The position numbers and the translations under genes are program-made. DNA of 7,786 nt from an uncultured Kangiella sp. (GTDB taxonomy: Bacteria; Pseudomonadota; Gammaproteobacteria; Enterobacterales; DSM-103792), in NCBI GenBank assembly GCA_946480585.1, contig CAMLKQ010000099.1, positions 1 to 7,786 on the forward strand. The letters are read 5' to 3'. The notes under the pieces are model-generated. The model had not been told where the DNA came from. It did not search any database and saw only the letters and a program-made list of their open reading frames with translations. Shown here in pieces: positions 1-6,658 of the stretch (the stretch's first letter is position 1; every line of letters starts with the position of its first letter).

Positions 1-549
1 GATCTGTCCTATCTGCGCTGCGTGCCGAATCTCGTCATCATGGCGCCGAGCGACGAGAACGAATGCCGGCAGATGCTTTACACCGGCTGGCTGCATCAAG
101 GCCCGGCGGCGGTGCGTTATCCGCGCGGGGTCGGTCGCGGCGTCAGCCCGGAGAAAACCTTCACCGCCTTGCCGATCGGCAAAGGCCGCATCGTCCGTCA
201 GGGCGAAAAGGTCGCAATCCTCAGTTTCGGTGCGCTGCTCGACGATGCACTGCAAGCGGCCGAGCAACTGAACGCCACCGTCGCCGACATGCGTTTTGTC
301 AAACCGCTCGACGGCGAGCTGATCAGCCAGCTTGCGAAAACGCATGACCGCTTCATCACACTGGAAGAAAACGCCGTACTCGGTGGCGCCGGTTCCGCCG
401 TCAACGAATATGTGCTGAATCACGGCCTCGTCGTTGCCGTGCGCAATATCGGTCTGCCGGATCGCTTTGTCGAACACGGTGATCCGGTCAAGCTGCGCGC
501 CGAAGCCGGCATGTCAGTCGCCAGTATCGTGGCCGCTGCCCGCGCTTGA
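1..549 (+). CDS. dxs: 1-deoxy-D-xylulose-5-phosphate synthase, C-terminal part (5' end outside window)
   Basis: Dxs is a cytoplasmic thiamine-diphosphate enzyme that condenses pyruvate with glyceraldehyde 3-phosphate, the first step of the MEP isoprenoid pathway. The window begins in frame inside the gene and carries its last 182 codons; the E. coli enzyme has 620 residues, so about 70% lies upstream. The frame opens with DLSYLRC, followed by the family motifs [47 protein letters not shown] and [12 protein letters not shown]. These cover the end of the transketolase-like pyrimidine-binding domain and the C-terminal transketolase domain. The second Arg of RYPRG aligns with E. coli Arg478, a residue known to contact the substrate phosphate. 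The GTG at position 22 is an internal Val codon, not a start. The gene ends with TGA and is followed 40 bases later by a strong terminator, so it appears to be the last gene of its transcript. Confidence 0.97.
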   Translation, partial: DLSYLRCVPNLVIMAPSDENECRQMLYTGWLHQGPAAVRYPRGVGRGVSPEKTFTALPIGKGRIVRQGEKVAILSFGALLDDALQAAEQLNATVADMRFVKPLDGELISQLAKTHDRFITLEENAVLGGAGSAVNEYVLNHGLVVAVRNIGLPDRFVEHGDPVKLRAEAGMSVASIVAAARA

Positions 550-589
550 CGCCTCGCGCGCGTGCGGCGCACTATGCCGGCACGACATC

Positions 590-620
590 GCAAAAAGCCG
601 CCGGACCGGCGGCTTTTTGC
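590..620 (+). terminator. Rho-independent terminator after dxs, symmetrical
   Basis: There is a perfect inverted repeat of 15-base arms (590-604 and 606-620) around a single central base. The stem core is GCCGCCGG/CCGGCGGC, flanked by an A run on the left and a T run (614-618) on the right. The hairpin plus T run fits intrinsic termination of dxs. The A run means it could also stop transcription from the opposite direction. It separates dxs from the DUF2167 gene starting at 659. Confidence 0.88.
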
Positions 621-647
621 TGTCTGGAAAACACCAACAATCACAAT

Positions 648-653
648 AAGGAG
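648..653 (+). promoter_or_regulatory. Ribosome binding site of the DUF2167 gene
   Basis: AAGGAG lies 5 bases upstream of the ATG at 659. It is a near-perfect Shine-Dalgarno sequence and fixes that start codon. It is one of the two strongest ribosome binding sites in the window. Confidence 0.85.
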
Positions 654-658
654 TTTTC

Positions 659-1600
659 ATGATCCCCGCCCTGCGCGCTAGCCTGCTGCTGATACTGACC
701 ACGTTGCCATTGTTGGCAAGCCACGCGTCCGACGCCCTGCCCGCTGCAACTGAAAGCGCCGAGACATCGGCGGCCGAGACCGCCACAGCGGGCGACAACA
801 CCATGACGGCGGAAGAATTTGTTGCCAGCCTGGATGCCCGCAGCGGCGACATCACGCTTCCGGGCGAGTTTGCCAAAATCGCGTTGCCGGAAAATTTTGT
901 CTACATCGACAGCCAGAACGCCGAGCGCCTGCTCACCGAAGGCTGGGGCAATCCGAGCGGCGCCGGCACCTTGGGCATGATCCTGCCGGCCGATATCAGT
1001 CCGGTGTCGGAGCAGGGCTGGGGGATTGTGCTGACGTACGACAAGGACGGTTACGTCTCGGATGAAGACGCCAACGAGATTGATTACGACGCGCTGCTCA
1101 GCGACATGCAGGAAGCCACGGCTGACAGCAATGATGCGCGCGAACAAGCTGGCTACGGTCGCATCGATCTGGTTGGCTGGGCCGTGCCGCCATCGTATGA
1201 CAGCAGCAACAAGAAAATGGTCTGGGCGCAGGAGCTGAAATTCTCCGATGCCGACAGCAATACGCTGAACTACAACATCCGGGTGCTCGGTCGGGAAGGC
1301 GTGCTGGTACTGAACGCGGTGTCGGCAATGGATCAGCTGCAGATGATTCGGATGGAAACGCCGGCGCTGGTTGCGGCCACCGAGTTCCTGCCGGGCAAGC
1401 GTTACGAAGACTTCAATGCCGCCACCGATCGCGTCGCCGAGTACGGTCTGGCCTCGCTGGTCGCCGGTGGCGTTGCCGCCAAGCTCGGCCTGTTCGGCAA
1501 AATCGGCGCTTTTCTGATGGTATTCAAGAAATTCATCGTGATCGGTGTCATTGCCCTTGGCGCCTTGCTGATGAAGCTGTTCCGGCGGAAAAACGCCTGA
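659..1600 (+). CDS. DUF2167 family membrane-anchored exported protein
   Basis: This 313-residue protein belongs to the DUF2167 family of predicted membrane-anchored proteins, whose biochemical role is not known. Residues 1-23 form a signal peptide with a long Leu-rich core and a plausible cleavage after SHA. An Ala/Glu/Thr-rich linker follows to about residue 50. The body carries stretches typical of the family: GWGIVLTYDKDGYVSDEDA (120-138), LVGWAVPPSYD (171-181), LNYNIRVLGREGVLVLNA (203-220) and YEDFNAATDRVAEYGLASLV (249-268). A second hydrophobic segment (about 283-307) ends in LFRRKNA, so the C-terminus is a membrane anchor with a basic cytoplasmic tail and the bulk should face the periplasm. 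The start is supported by AAGGAG five bases upstream. The gene lies alone between two terminators, so it is probably monocistronic; I could not pick out a convincing promoter in the 110-base gap after dxs. Family assignment is firm, function unknown. Confidence 0.92.
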   Translation: MIPALRASLLLILTTLPLLASHASDALPAATESAETSAAETATAGDNTMTAEEFVASLDARSGDITLPGEFAKIALPENFVYIDSQNAERLLTEGWGNPSGAGTLGMILPADISPVSEQGWGIVLTYDKDGYVSDEDANEIDYDALLSDMQEATADSNDAREQAGYGRIDLVGWAVPPSYDSSNKKMVWAQELKFSDADSNTLNYNIRVLGREGVLVLNAVSAMDQLQMIRMETPALVAATEFLPGKRYEDFNAATDRVAEYGLASLVAGGVAAKLGLFGKIGAFLMVFKKFIVIGVIALGALLMKLFRRKNA

Positions 1601-1626
1601 GTGCGATAGCAGGTTGAACCTCAAAC

Positions 1627-1656
1627 AAAAAAGGCAGCCGAATGGCTGCCTTTTTT
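1627..1656. terminator. Bidirectional terminator between convergent genes
   Basis: Arms AAAAAAGGCAGCC (1627-1639) and GGCTGCCTTTTTT (1644-1656) pair perfectly around the four-base loop GAAT. Each strand sees a GC stem followed by a run of six or seven T. It lies 26 bases after the DUF2167 stop (+) and 27 bases past the DUF2721 stop (-), so it can terminate both converging transcripts. Confidence 0.92.
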
Positions 1657-1683
1657 TATTGGGGTCACACTGCACAATGGCCA

Positions 1684-2136
1684 CTAATGTGGACCAATAC
1701 GCAGTGCCGCTGTAGCGACATAGATCTCTCGCAGGAAGACCACGAGTGAGCCAATCAGCGCAATCATCGACGCGACAAACAGCCAGCCGATGTAGGTTTC
1801 GATTCGGGTATTGGAAAACGCGGCGGCAAACAGGCTGACAATCACCAGGCAGATCAGCAACGCGCAGCTGGTCGCCATGCTGATGGCGCGGTTGATCAGC
1901 TTGGCGCGTTTCGACAGCGTGTGCAGTTCATCGTGCACGCGCTTTTCCTTGTCGCCGTTGATATGCGGCAACAGATCTTCGAGCTTGCGGGCGCGGTCAA
2001 TCACCCGCGCCAGCCGGTTGGTCAGCACGCCCAGCAGCGCGGCCACACCGGTCAACAGAAATACCGGTGCAATCGACAACTGGATGACGTGGGAGATATC
2101 GGCGACTTCCGAACCGGTAGCAAGCGGAACAGGCAT
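1684..2136 (-). CDS. DUF2721 family integral membrane protein
   Basis: This small 150-residue inner-membrane protein matches the DUF2721 family of unknown function. Three hydrophobic segments are visible, at about residues 17-39, 86-108 and 114-136. The charged loop after the first carries LTNRLARVIDRARKLEDLL (38-56), the most recognisable family motif, followed by LSKRAKLINRAISMAT (74-89). The C-terminus FLREIYVATAALRIG is also typical. The ATG is preceded by AGGTGA three bases upstream. The gene starts 38 bases after the stop of the preceding 439-residue gene on the same strand and ends just before the shared terminator, so it is probably the last gene of the long minus-strand operon. No catalytic residues are apparent. 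Confidence 0.88.
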   Translation of the reverse strand: MPVPLATGSEVADISHVIQLSIAPVFLLTGVAALLGVLTNRLARVIDRARKLEDLLPHINGDKEKRVHDELHTLSKRAKLINRAISMATSCALLICLVIVSLFAAAFSNTRIETYIGWLFVASMIALIGSLVVFLREIYVATAALRIGPH

Positions 2137-2139
2137 GGT

Positions 2140-2145
2140 TCACCT
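2140..2145 (-). promoter_or_regulatory. Ribosome binding site of the DUF2721 gene
   Basis: On the minus strand AGGTGA lies three bases before the ATG at 2136. The spacing is short, but it is the only purine-rich candidate and no other in-frame start fits better. Confidence 0.55.
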
Positions 2146-2174
2146 ATGGTTGCAAACGAGAAATTTGGCAAAGC

Positions 2175-3494
2175 TTAACCATTGCCGTAGCGCAGCGCCA
2201 ACGGCAATTCGCGCGCTGGCACTGGAATGATTTTCCAGTCACGCCGCTTCTTCGGCACCCGTGACTGGTAATCAAAAATGCTACGCGCCGGTTCGCGGCC
2301 CCAAGGGCGTGCCGACGGCAATTGCGGAAAATGCAAACCATAAACGGCCTGCGTCTGCCGGCAAAAGCTCGCCTCAGTTGGCGTGACTGCCTGCCGAGCA
2401 CCAGTCAGCAGCGCGAGCGTGTAGTCGACGCAGGCCTCAAAAGCCTGCCATGGCATCAGCCGGGTTTGTTCGCTGAGCAGGTAACGACTGGCTTTGCGTG
2501 CTTCGGCGCCGGAACGTTCCCGCAGCAGCGTGGAGAGATACAGCAATGGCGCCAGCACGCGTGACGATGGCCCGCGCAGCGGCACATTCAGACCGATCGC
2601 CCGCAGCGCGTCCATCGACAAGCCGGTGCAGTTGTTGTCAGTGTGCTGGTAATGCAGGCGGTGATCGTAAAGCCGGTGAAACGTGTCGATCAGTTGCCGG
2701 TACAACGCACTGGCAATGTCCGCGTCCGACAGCACGCAACAGACCAGCCACGACGGCCGGTATTGCTGCTGGCCGCTGTTCAGATCGGCAAGGTAATTGT
2801 CCATGGGCACCAGCGCCGGCAGGATGCCTTTCTCGCTGACGACATCCGGATTGTAGAAATTGGCGACCAGCCAGTCGGCGATGTCGCCGTCGTCGCGGTA
2901 GCGGCCGAGCGTCAAGGCAAAATGACCACCGTGCGCTTCGTCATCATCGCCTTGCGCGCCGTTCAGCATGAAACCGATGGCCCAACGGCCGGCATCCGGT
3001 GCTGCCGACGCACGTCGCCACAGCGCATGACAGAGAAAATCACGTTGTGCGCCCGCTTCACCGATGGGCACCAACGACGACCATGACGGCAGCAGCGGCG
3101 CTTGCGCATCCAGTCGCCAACTGCTCGGCCAGATCGTACGCAGTTGCCAGGCCGGATTGTGCCGGATCGCGCGCACCCGCACCGGTTGCCGCGCGAGGTA
3201 AGCCAAGGTGGCTTCGTTGATGAACGTCGGATTGCTGTCCAGCGCCGGGATCAGCAAAAACGGTTCGGGCTGACCCGTGTCGGCAGCAAATTGCCGTGCC
3301 GCCGGATCAAGCTGGACGCGCGCCAAACAGTCCGGTGCCGCCAGCCAGATCGGCAACGACGGCTGCTGCGCCGGATCAAGCGTCAGCCATTCGTTCTGGA
3401 AATACCAATGCGCGGCTGGCGTCAGCCGATCGGCCACCGCATCGGCACGCGCTGCGCGCCACAGTTCCGGGGCGGGCGGCAGCGCATGGTTCAT
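2175..3494 (-). CDS. Uncharacterised 439-residue protein, possible permuted papain-like fold
   Basis: I do not recognise this as a named family. The protein has 439 residues, no signal peptide and no membrane segment. It is rich in Trp, Arg and Ala and ends in a basic stretch (KKRRDWK, about 415-421). Two parts stand out. GGHFALTLGRYRD (189-201) reads like a beta strand with an exposed His191. HYQHTDNNCTGLSMDALRAI (281-300) places Cys289 at the start of a predicted helix. His first and an NC(T/A) helix Cys later is the order seen in circularly permuted NlpC/P60-like families such as DUF4105 (Lnb N-terminal domain) and the LRAT/YiiX group, so a thiol hydrolase is a guess worth testing. The ATG shares one base with the stop of the upstream protease gene (TGATG), and GGAGG lies 10 bases before it, so the two are likely translationally coupled. 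Confidence in a real gene is high, in the fold low. Confidence 0.85.
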   Translation of the reverse strand: MNHALPPAPELWRAARADAVADRLTPAAHWYFQNEWLTLDPAQQPSLPIWLAAPDCLARVQLDPAARQFAADTGQPEPFLLIPALDSNPTFINEATLAYLARQPVRVRAIRHNPAWQLRTIWPSSWRLDAQAPLLPSWSSLVPIGEAGAQRDFLCHALWRRASAAPDAGRWAIGFMLNGAQGDDDEAHGGHFALTLGRYRDDGDIADWLVANFYNPDVVSEKGILPALVPMDNYLADLNSGQQQYRPSWLVCCVLSDADIASALYRQLIDTFHRLYDHRLHYQHTDNNCTGLSMDALRAIGLNVPLRGPSSRVLAPLLYLSTLLRERSGAEARKASRYLLSEQTRLMPWQAFEACVDYTLALLTGARQAVTPTEASFCRQTQAVYGLHFPQLPSARPWGREPARSIFDYQSRVPKKRRDWKIIPVPARELPLALRYGNG

Positions 3495-4135
3495 CAGTAT
3501 TGCGCCTCCAGCACCAGCAGATTGCTTTGCTTTTCCATTTTCACGGTGCTGAGAAAACTCATGCCGAGCAGGATCTCGTTGCTGGTCTTGGCTTCGACCA
3601 CGAACGCCTCGACGTTTTTCCGTTCAATTTCGCCGACCCGTACCGAGCGCAGCGACACTCGCCACGCCGAGGTCATGCCGGCGGCCGTTTGCACCATTTG
3701 CGGCCGGCCTTCATGACGAAAAGAAATGCCGAGTCGCTCGGCCATTTTGGCATTCATCGCCACCGTGGTCGCGCCGGTATCGACCATGAAGCTGACCGGC
3801 ACACCATTGATGGCACCGGCCGTGGTGAACATACCGTTGCCATCGCGGGCGATTTGCACGCGCACGGTTTCCGGCGCTGAAAAACTGGTGTGGATGTCGC
3901 TGTTGAGCCCGTACTCGCCGCGCTTGCCGTCGATTTCCAGTACTGCAACAACACTGTCGGCGCGAATGAGTTTGACACCGTCGCGCTGCTCGCCGGCTTT
4001 GAGAAAATGCTGCTTGCCGTTGATCATCAGCAGCGCCCGATCGTCGAACAAGCCAAGCACGCGCACCTCGGCTGCGGATGTTGTCAGCGCCAACAACGCG
4101 AGCCATACCGAGGCAAACCAGCGAGCGATTGTCAT
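3494..4135 (-). CDS. Exported retropepsin-like clan AA aspartic protease (TIGR02281-like)
   Basis: This 213-residue protein resembles the bacterial retropepsin-like proteases of clan AA. Residues 1-21 are a signal peptide (hydrophobic core WLALLALTTSA), so it should act in the periplasm or at the inner-membrane surface. Residues 22-85 form an N-terminal domain with VLGLFDDRALLMINGKQHFL, a beta-rich module often found in front of these proteases. The protease domain starts near 91. The catalytic motif MVDTGATTVAMN (117-128) supplies Asp119 in DTG. LLGMSFLSTVKM (189-200) is the usual C-terminal hydrophobic-Gly motif. Only one DTG is present, so it would work as a homodimer like retropepsin. I chose the ATG at 4135 over an upstream in-frame start at 4171 because it overlaps the pgpA stop as ATGA and puts the signal peptide at the N-terminus. 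It is coupled upstream to pgpA and downstream to the 439-residue gene. The natural substrate is unknown. Confidence 0.9.
   Translation of the reverse strand: MTIARWFASVWLALLALTTSAAEVRVLGLFDDRALLMINGKQHFLKAGEQRDGVKLIRADSVVAVLEIDGKRGEYGLNSDIHTSFSAPETVRVQIARDGNGMFTTAGAINGVPVSFMVDTGATTVAMNAKMAERLGISFRHEGRPQMVQTAAGMTSAWRVSLRSVRVGEIERKNVEAFVVEAKTSNEILLGMSFLSTVKMEKQSNLLVLEAQY
3505..3509 (-). promoter_or_regulatory. Internal ribosome binding site of the 439-residue gene
   Basis: GGAGG on the minus strand lies inside the last codons of the upstream protease gene, 10 bases before the ATG at 3494. The spacing is a little long, but together with the TGATG stop/start overlap it supports this start and reinitiation after the protease. 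Confidence 0.55.
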
Positions 4136-4596
4136 GTCAGCCAATGCCATCCGAGCTGTAACACTGCACACGTCATCAATCCGGCCAGCAGATCATCAAG
4201 CATGATGCCAAGACCGCCATGCACGCGCCGATCGGCCCACGACACCGGCCAGGGTTTGCCGATGTCGAACAACCGGAACACAACAAAGAGTAGCAAGACA
4301 TTGAGCCAGTGATACGGCAGAAACAGCGCGCCTGCCCACAATCCGACCCATTCGTCGATCACGATCGCGCCCGGATCCTGAATGCCGAAATCGCGCGCCG
4401 TGCGCGCGCTGGCGATCACGCCCAGCACAAACAACGGCAACAGCAGCGCGGCATACCACAGCGCCGGCAACGCCCACCACGCCACGCTCACCAGCGGCAA
4501 GGCTGCCAACGTGCCGAAGGTGCCCGGCGCTTTTGGCGCCAAGCCACTGCCAAAACCGACCGCCAACCAATGCCAGAAATGGGTCGGACGAATCAT
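4132..4596 (-). CDS. pgpA: Phosphatidylglycerophosphatase A
   Basis: PgpA dephosphorylates phosphatidylglycerophosphate to phosphatidylglycerol at the inner membrane, the last step in making this major anionic phospholipid. The 154-residue product is slightly shorter than E. coli PgpA (172). It shows the family signatures in order: GFGSGLAPKAPGTFGTL (14-30), AIVIDEWVGLW (77-87), FRLFDIGKPWP (107-117) and DRRVHGGLGIMLDDLLAG (122-139). The acidic residues in IDEW and LDD are the probable metal-binding and catalytic positions. Hydrophobic segments lie at about 32-64, 88-108 and 133-148. The frame stays open upstream to 4764, but the ATG at 4596 is preferred: it overlaps the thiL stop as ATGA and starts the protein right at the conserved N-terminal motif. 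The downstream protease start again overlaps its stop by four bases. thiL-pgpA adjacency is a common gammaproteobacterial arrangement. Confidence 0.96.
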   Translation of the reverse strand: MIRPTHFWHWLAVGFGSGLAPKAPGTFGTLAALPLVSVAWWALPALWYAALLLPLFVLGVIASARTARDFGIQDPGAIVIDEWVGLWAGALFLPYHWLNVLLLFVVFRLFDIGKPWPVSWADRRVHGGLGIMLDDLLAGLMTCAVLQLGWHWLT

Positions 4597-5579
4597 GTCG
4601 GCACACCAAAGTGATCGTAACCGCGGCCGGTCAGTGCAAACGGCTGGCCGTGCAAGGTCAGCTGCAAGGTCGACGGGCCGGCAACAACGTGGCCGATAGC
4701 GGTCAGCGGTACACCGCACGCAGCCACCGCAGCGTGCGCCGCTCGCCAGTTCGCTGACGGGCACGTCAGGCAGAGCTCGTAATCGTCACCGCTTTGCAGG
4801 GCAAACCGCAGCGCACTGAGTTGATCGGGTGTTTGTCGCGACAGCGCCGCACTGATCGGTATCTGTTCCAATTGCAGTTCGGCACTGACACCAGACGCGG
4901 TCAACACGTGCTGCAAATCCTGCGCGAGCCCATCCGAGATATCGATAGCGGCGTGACAGAGCGCGCGCAGTGCCAGCCCGGCTTCGACCCGTGGCGTTGG
5001 CCGGTTGAGCCGCGCCAGCAGCGTGGTGGCATCAGCCGCATCGGTGATGGCCTGTTCGTGCAGCGCGTGTTGCAGAGCCCGGCCAGCGTCACCGACGGAA
5101 CCGGTCACGGCAACGATGTCACCGACTTGCGCGCGATCGCGGCGCAGCGCCTGTGCAAACGGCACGAAACCGTGCACGGTCACCGTGATGCTGAGCGGGC
5201 CGCGCGTGGTGTCACCGCCCACCAAGGCCAGCTGGTACTGATCGGCCAGTGCAAAGAAACCGTCGCTGAACCGTTGCAGCCAGTCAGGCTCTTCGCTCGG
5301 CAAACCAATGGCCAAGGTCGCCCACGCCGGCTGCGCGCCCATGGCGGCGAGATCACTGAGATTCACCGCCAGGCTTTTCCAGCCCACATCGTAGGGATCG
5401 GTATCGAGCGGAAAATGCACGCCGGCATGCAGCGTATCGGTACTGACGGCAAGCGCCTGATCAGGCGGGACTTGCAACAGAGCGCAATCGTCACCGACCG
5501 ACAGCAGCACATCGCGGCGTCGGCTCGGGCGGGTGAAATAGCGTTTGATGACGTCGAATTCGCCGGGCATGTCAGCCAT
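4593..5579 (-). CDS. thiL: Thiamine-monophosphate kinase
   Basis: ThiL phosphorylates thiamine monophosphate with ATP to give thiamine diphosphate, the active cofactor (used among others by Dxs, encoded at the left of this window). The 328-residue protein is full length for the family and shows all main motifs: GEFDVIKRYF (6-15), SVGDDCALL (27-35), STDTLHAGVHF (46-56), NLSDLAAMGA (73-82), GGDTTRGPLS (121-130), AIDISDGLAQDL (211-222), SGDDYELC (263-270) and the terminal GYDHF (320-324). The acidic residues of these Asp-rich motifs bind magnesium and the phosphates. The start is either 5579 (MADMPGEF) or the Met four codons in at 5570. Neither has a strong ribosome binding site; I report the longer. 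The gene follows nusB after 59 bases and overlaps pgpA by ATGA. No thiamine riboswitch is visible before it, as expected for a gene inside an operon. Confidence 0.96.
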   Translation of the reverse strand: MADMPGEFDVIKRYFTRPSRRRDVLLSVGDDCALLQVPPDQALAVSTDTLHAGVHFPLDTDPYDVGWKSLAVNLSDLAAMGAQPAWATLAIGLPSEEPDWLQRFSDGFFALADQYQLALVGGDTTRGPLSITVTVHGFVPFAQALRRDRAQVGDIVAVTGSVGDAGRALQHALHEQAITDAADATTLLARLNRPTPRVEAGLALRALCHAAIDISDGLAQDLQHVLTASGVSAELQLEQIPISAALSRQTPDQLSALRFALQSGDDYELCLTCPSANWRAAHAAVAACGVPLTAIGHVVAGPSTLQLTLHGQPFALTGRGYDHFGVPT

Positions 5580-5593
5580 CCATCACAAGCTGG

Positions 5594-5613
5594 TGGCCAT
5601 GGTGCCATGGCCA
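5594..5613 (-). repeat. Short palindrome in the nusB-thiL gap
   Basis: TGGCCATGG and CCATGGCCA form perfect nine-base arms around a two-base centre. The hairpin would sit in the transcript 14 bases before the thiL start. It has no T run and so does not look like a terminator. A role in translation or RNA processing is possible but unsupported. Confidence 0.5.
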
Positions 5614-5638
5614 AACATGCCCGAGAAGGGCCACGCGT

Positions 5639-6085
5639 TTACGACTGGGGACGTGATTTCGCCGCGACTTCGGCGGCGCGTAGCACTCGCGCCAGTTTGT
5701 CGAGCACGCCGTTGACGAACTTGTGGCCGTCGGTGGCACCAAACGTCTTGGCCTGCTCCAGCGCTTCGTTGATAACGACCTTGTACGGTACGTCGATGCG
5801 TTCTTTCATTTCGAACGCTGCCATCCGCAGAATCGCCAGCTCGACCGGATCGATCTCTTCCAGCTTCAAATGAATGGTCGGCTTCAGCAGGTTGTCGAGC
5901 TGATCTTTCTGCTCGACCACGCCGCGCAGCAGCTGCTGGAAATACGCCGTGTCGCAGCCCTTGAAATCCTGCTCTTCCAGCATGTGCAGCTCGATCTGCT
6001 GCGGCGCGATCTGGTTGATCTGCCACGAATAGATGGCTTGCACCGCAAAGCGGCGGGCCTGACGGCGTTCGGAAGGTTTGCTCAT
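5639..6085 (-). CDS. nusB: Transcription antitermination factor NusB
   Basis: NusB binds boxA RNA together with NusE (ribosomal protein S10) and takes part in processive antitermination of rRNA operons. The 148-residue product is close to the usual length (E. coli 139). It is an all-helical domain with a basic N-terminus, ERRQARRFAVQAIYSWQ (6-22), whose Arg residues contact boxA. The most conserved block is EEIDPVELAILRMAAFEM (76-93), then DVPYKVVINEALEQAKTFG (98-116) and ATDGHKFVNGVLDKLA (117-132). The short tail KSRPQS is variable in the family. The ATG at 6085 gives the standard N-terminus; the ribosome binding site is weak. It follows ribH after 48 bases and precedes thiL by 59, the usual gammaproteobacterial order. 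Confidence 0.97.
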   Translation of the reverse strand: MSKPSERRQARRFAVQAIYSWQINQIAPQQIELHMLEEQDFKGCDTAYFQQLLRGVVEQKDQLDNLLKPTIHLKLEEIDPVELAILRMAAFEMKERIDVPYKVVINEALEQAKTFGATDGHKFVNGVLDKLARVLRAAEVAAKSRPQS

Positions 6086-6133
6086 GTCACTGTCTCAACT
6101 TCAAATTACTGACCGCGTTGGCGGTAAATGGCC

Positions 6134-6607
6134 TTAACCAATCTGCTTCAGCACGCTGAGCATTTCGATGGCGGCCATGGCGGCATCGGCGCCTTTGTTG
6201 CCGGCCTTGGTGCCGGCACGCTCGATTGATTGCTCGATGGTGTCGGTGGTCAACACGCCGTTGATGATCGGAATGCCCGCCGTCAGCGCGACTTGCGACA
6301 GGCCCTTGGCACTTTCACCGGCGACCACTTCAAAGTGATAGGTCGCACCGCGAATGACTGCGCCGAGCGCGATCACCGCATCCTGCTTTTTGCTGGCAGC
6401 AAGCTTCTGGCACACCAGCGGCAACTCGGCCGCACCCGGCACCCGAACCACCGTGATGTGTTCGTCTTTGACACCGTGACGTCTTAGCGCATCAATGGCG
6501 CCCTGCACCAGTTGCTCGACAATGAAGCTGTTGAAACGCGAAGCGACGATGGCATAGCGGGCATCTGCCGAAGTGAACACGCCGTCGATTTGTTTGATGC
6601 CGCTCAT
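6134..6607 (-). CDS. ribH: 6,7-dimethyl-8-ribityllumazine synthase
   Basis: Lumazine synthase condenses 3,4-dihydroxy-2-butanone 4-phosphate (made by RibB, encoded next upstream) with 5-amino-6-ribitylaminouracil, the penultimate step of riboflavin synthesis. The 157-residue length matches E. coli RibH (156). Motifs: [20 protein letters not shown] (22-41), VPGAAELPL (56-64), [20 protein letters not shown] (80-99) with His91 as the likely general acid/base, and [20 protein letters not shown] (111-130) followed by AGTKAGNKG (131-139). The family usually forms pentamers that assemble into 60-subunit shells; whether this one does cannot be read from sequence. The ATG at 6607 has AGGAG six bases upstream, the best ribosome binding site in the minus-strand block, which suits independent translation after the repeat-containing gap behind ribBX. 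Confidence 0.97.
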   Translation of the reverse strand: MSGIKQIDGVFTSADARYAIVASRFNSFIVEQLVQGAIDALRRHGVKDEHITVVRVPGAAELPLVCQKLAASKKQDAVIALGAVIRGATYHFEVVAGESAKGLSQVALTAGIPIINGVLTTDTIEQSIERAGTKAGNKGADAAMAAIEMLSVLKQIG

Positions 6608-6613
6608 GCGGGA

Positions 6614-6618
6614 CTCCT
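6614..6618 (-). promoter_or_regulatory. Ribosome binding site of ribH
   Basis: AGGAG (within AAAGGAGT) on the minus strand lies six bases before the ribH ATG at 6607. It is a strong Shine-Dalgarno sequence and fixes the start. Confidence 0.85.
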
Positions 6619-6658
6619 TTGAACTTTCTATTCAGTTATGAAAACAGTTTGCTATCTG

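Noticed and set aside
615..650. Possible promoter for the DUF2167 gene (TTGCTG followed by an AT-rich stretch)
   Set aside because: The -35-like hexamer sits within the terminator and no good -10 hexamer lies at the right distance, so I could not support it.
641..1684. Long minus-strand open frame of 347 codons antisense to the DUF2167 gene
   Set aside because: It lies almost entirely opposite a well-supported gene, runs through the convergent terminator, and its translation is His/Gln/Arg-rich low-complexity sequence with no recognisable domain. It is a shadow frame common in GC-rich DNA.
3102..3716. Plus-strand open frame of 204 codons across the protease/unknown gene junction
   Set aside because: It is opposite two coupled genes, the composition is Arg/Pro/Ser-rich, and it has no ribosome binding site or recognisable domain.
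4136..4171. Twelve-codon extension of the aspartic protease to an earlier start
   Set aside because: It would bury the signal peptide behind a polar leader and lose the ATGA overlap with pgpA.
4597..4764. N-terminal extension of PgpA to an upstream ATG
   Set aside because: It would overlap thiL by about 170 bases, and the added residues are Cys/Arg-rich and unlike PgpA. The ATGA overlap at 4593-4596 gives a standard N-terminus.
4794..5873. Long plus-strand open frame of 359 codons antisense to thiL and the nusB end
   Set aside because: It spans two conserved genes on the other strand, and the translation is Arg/Gln/Gly-rich without motifs. A GC-rich shadow frame explains it.
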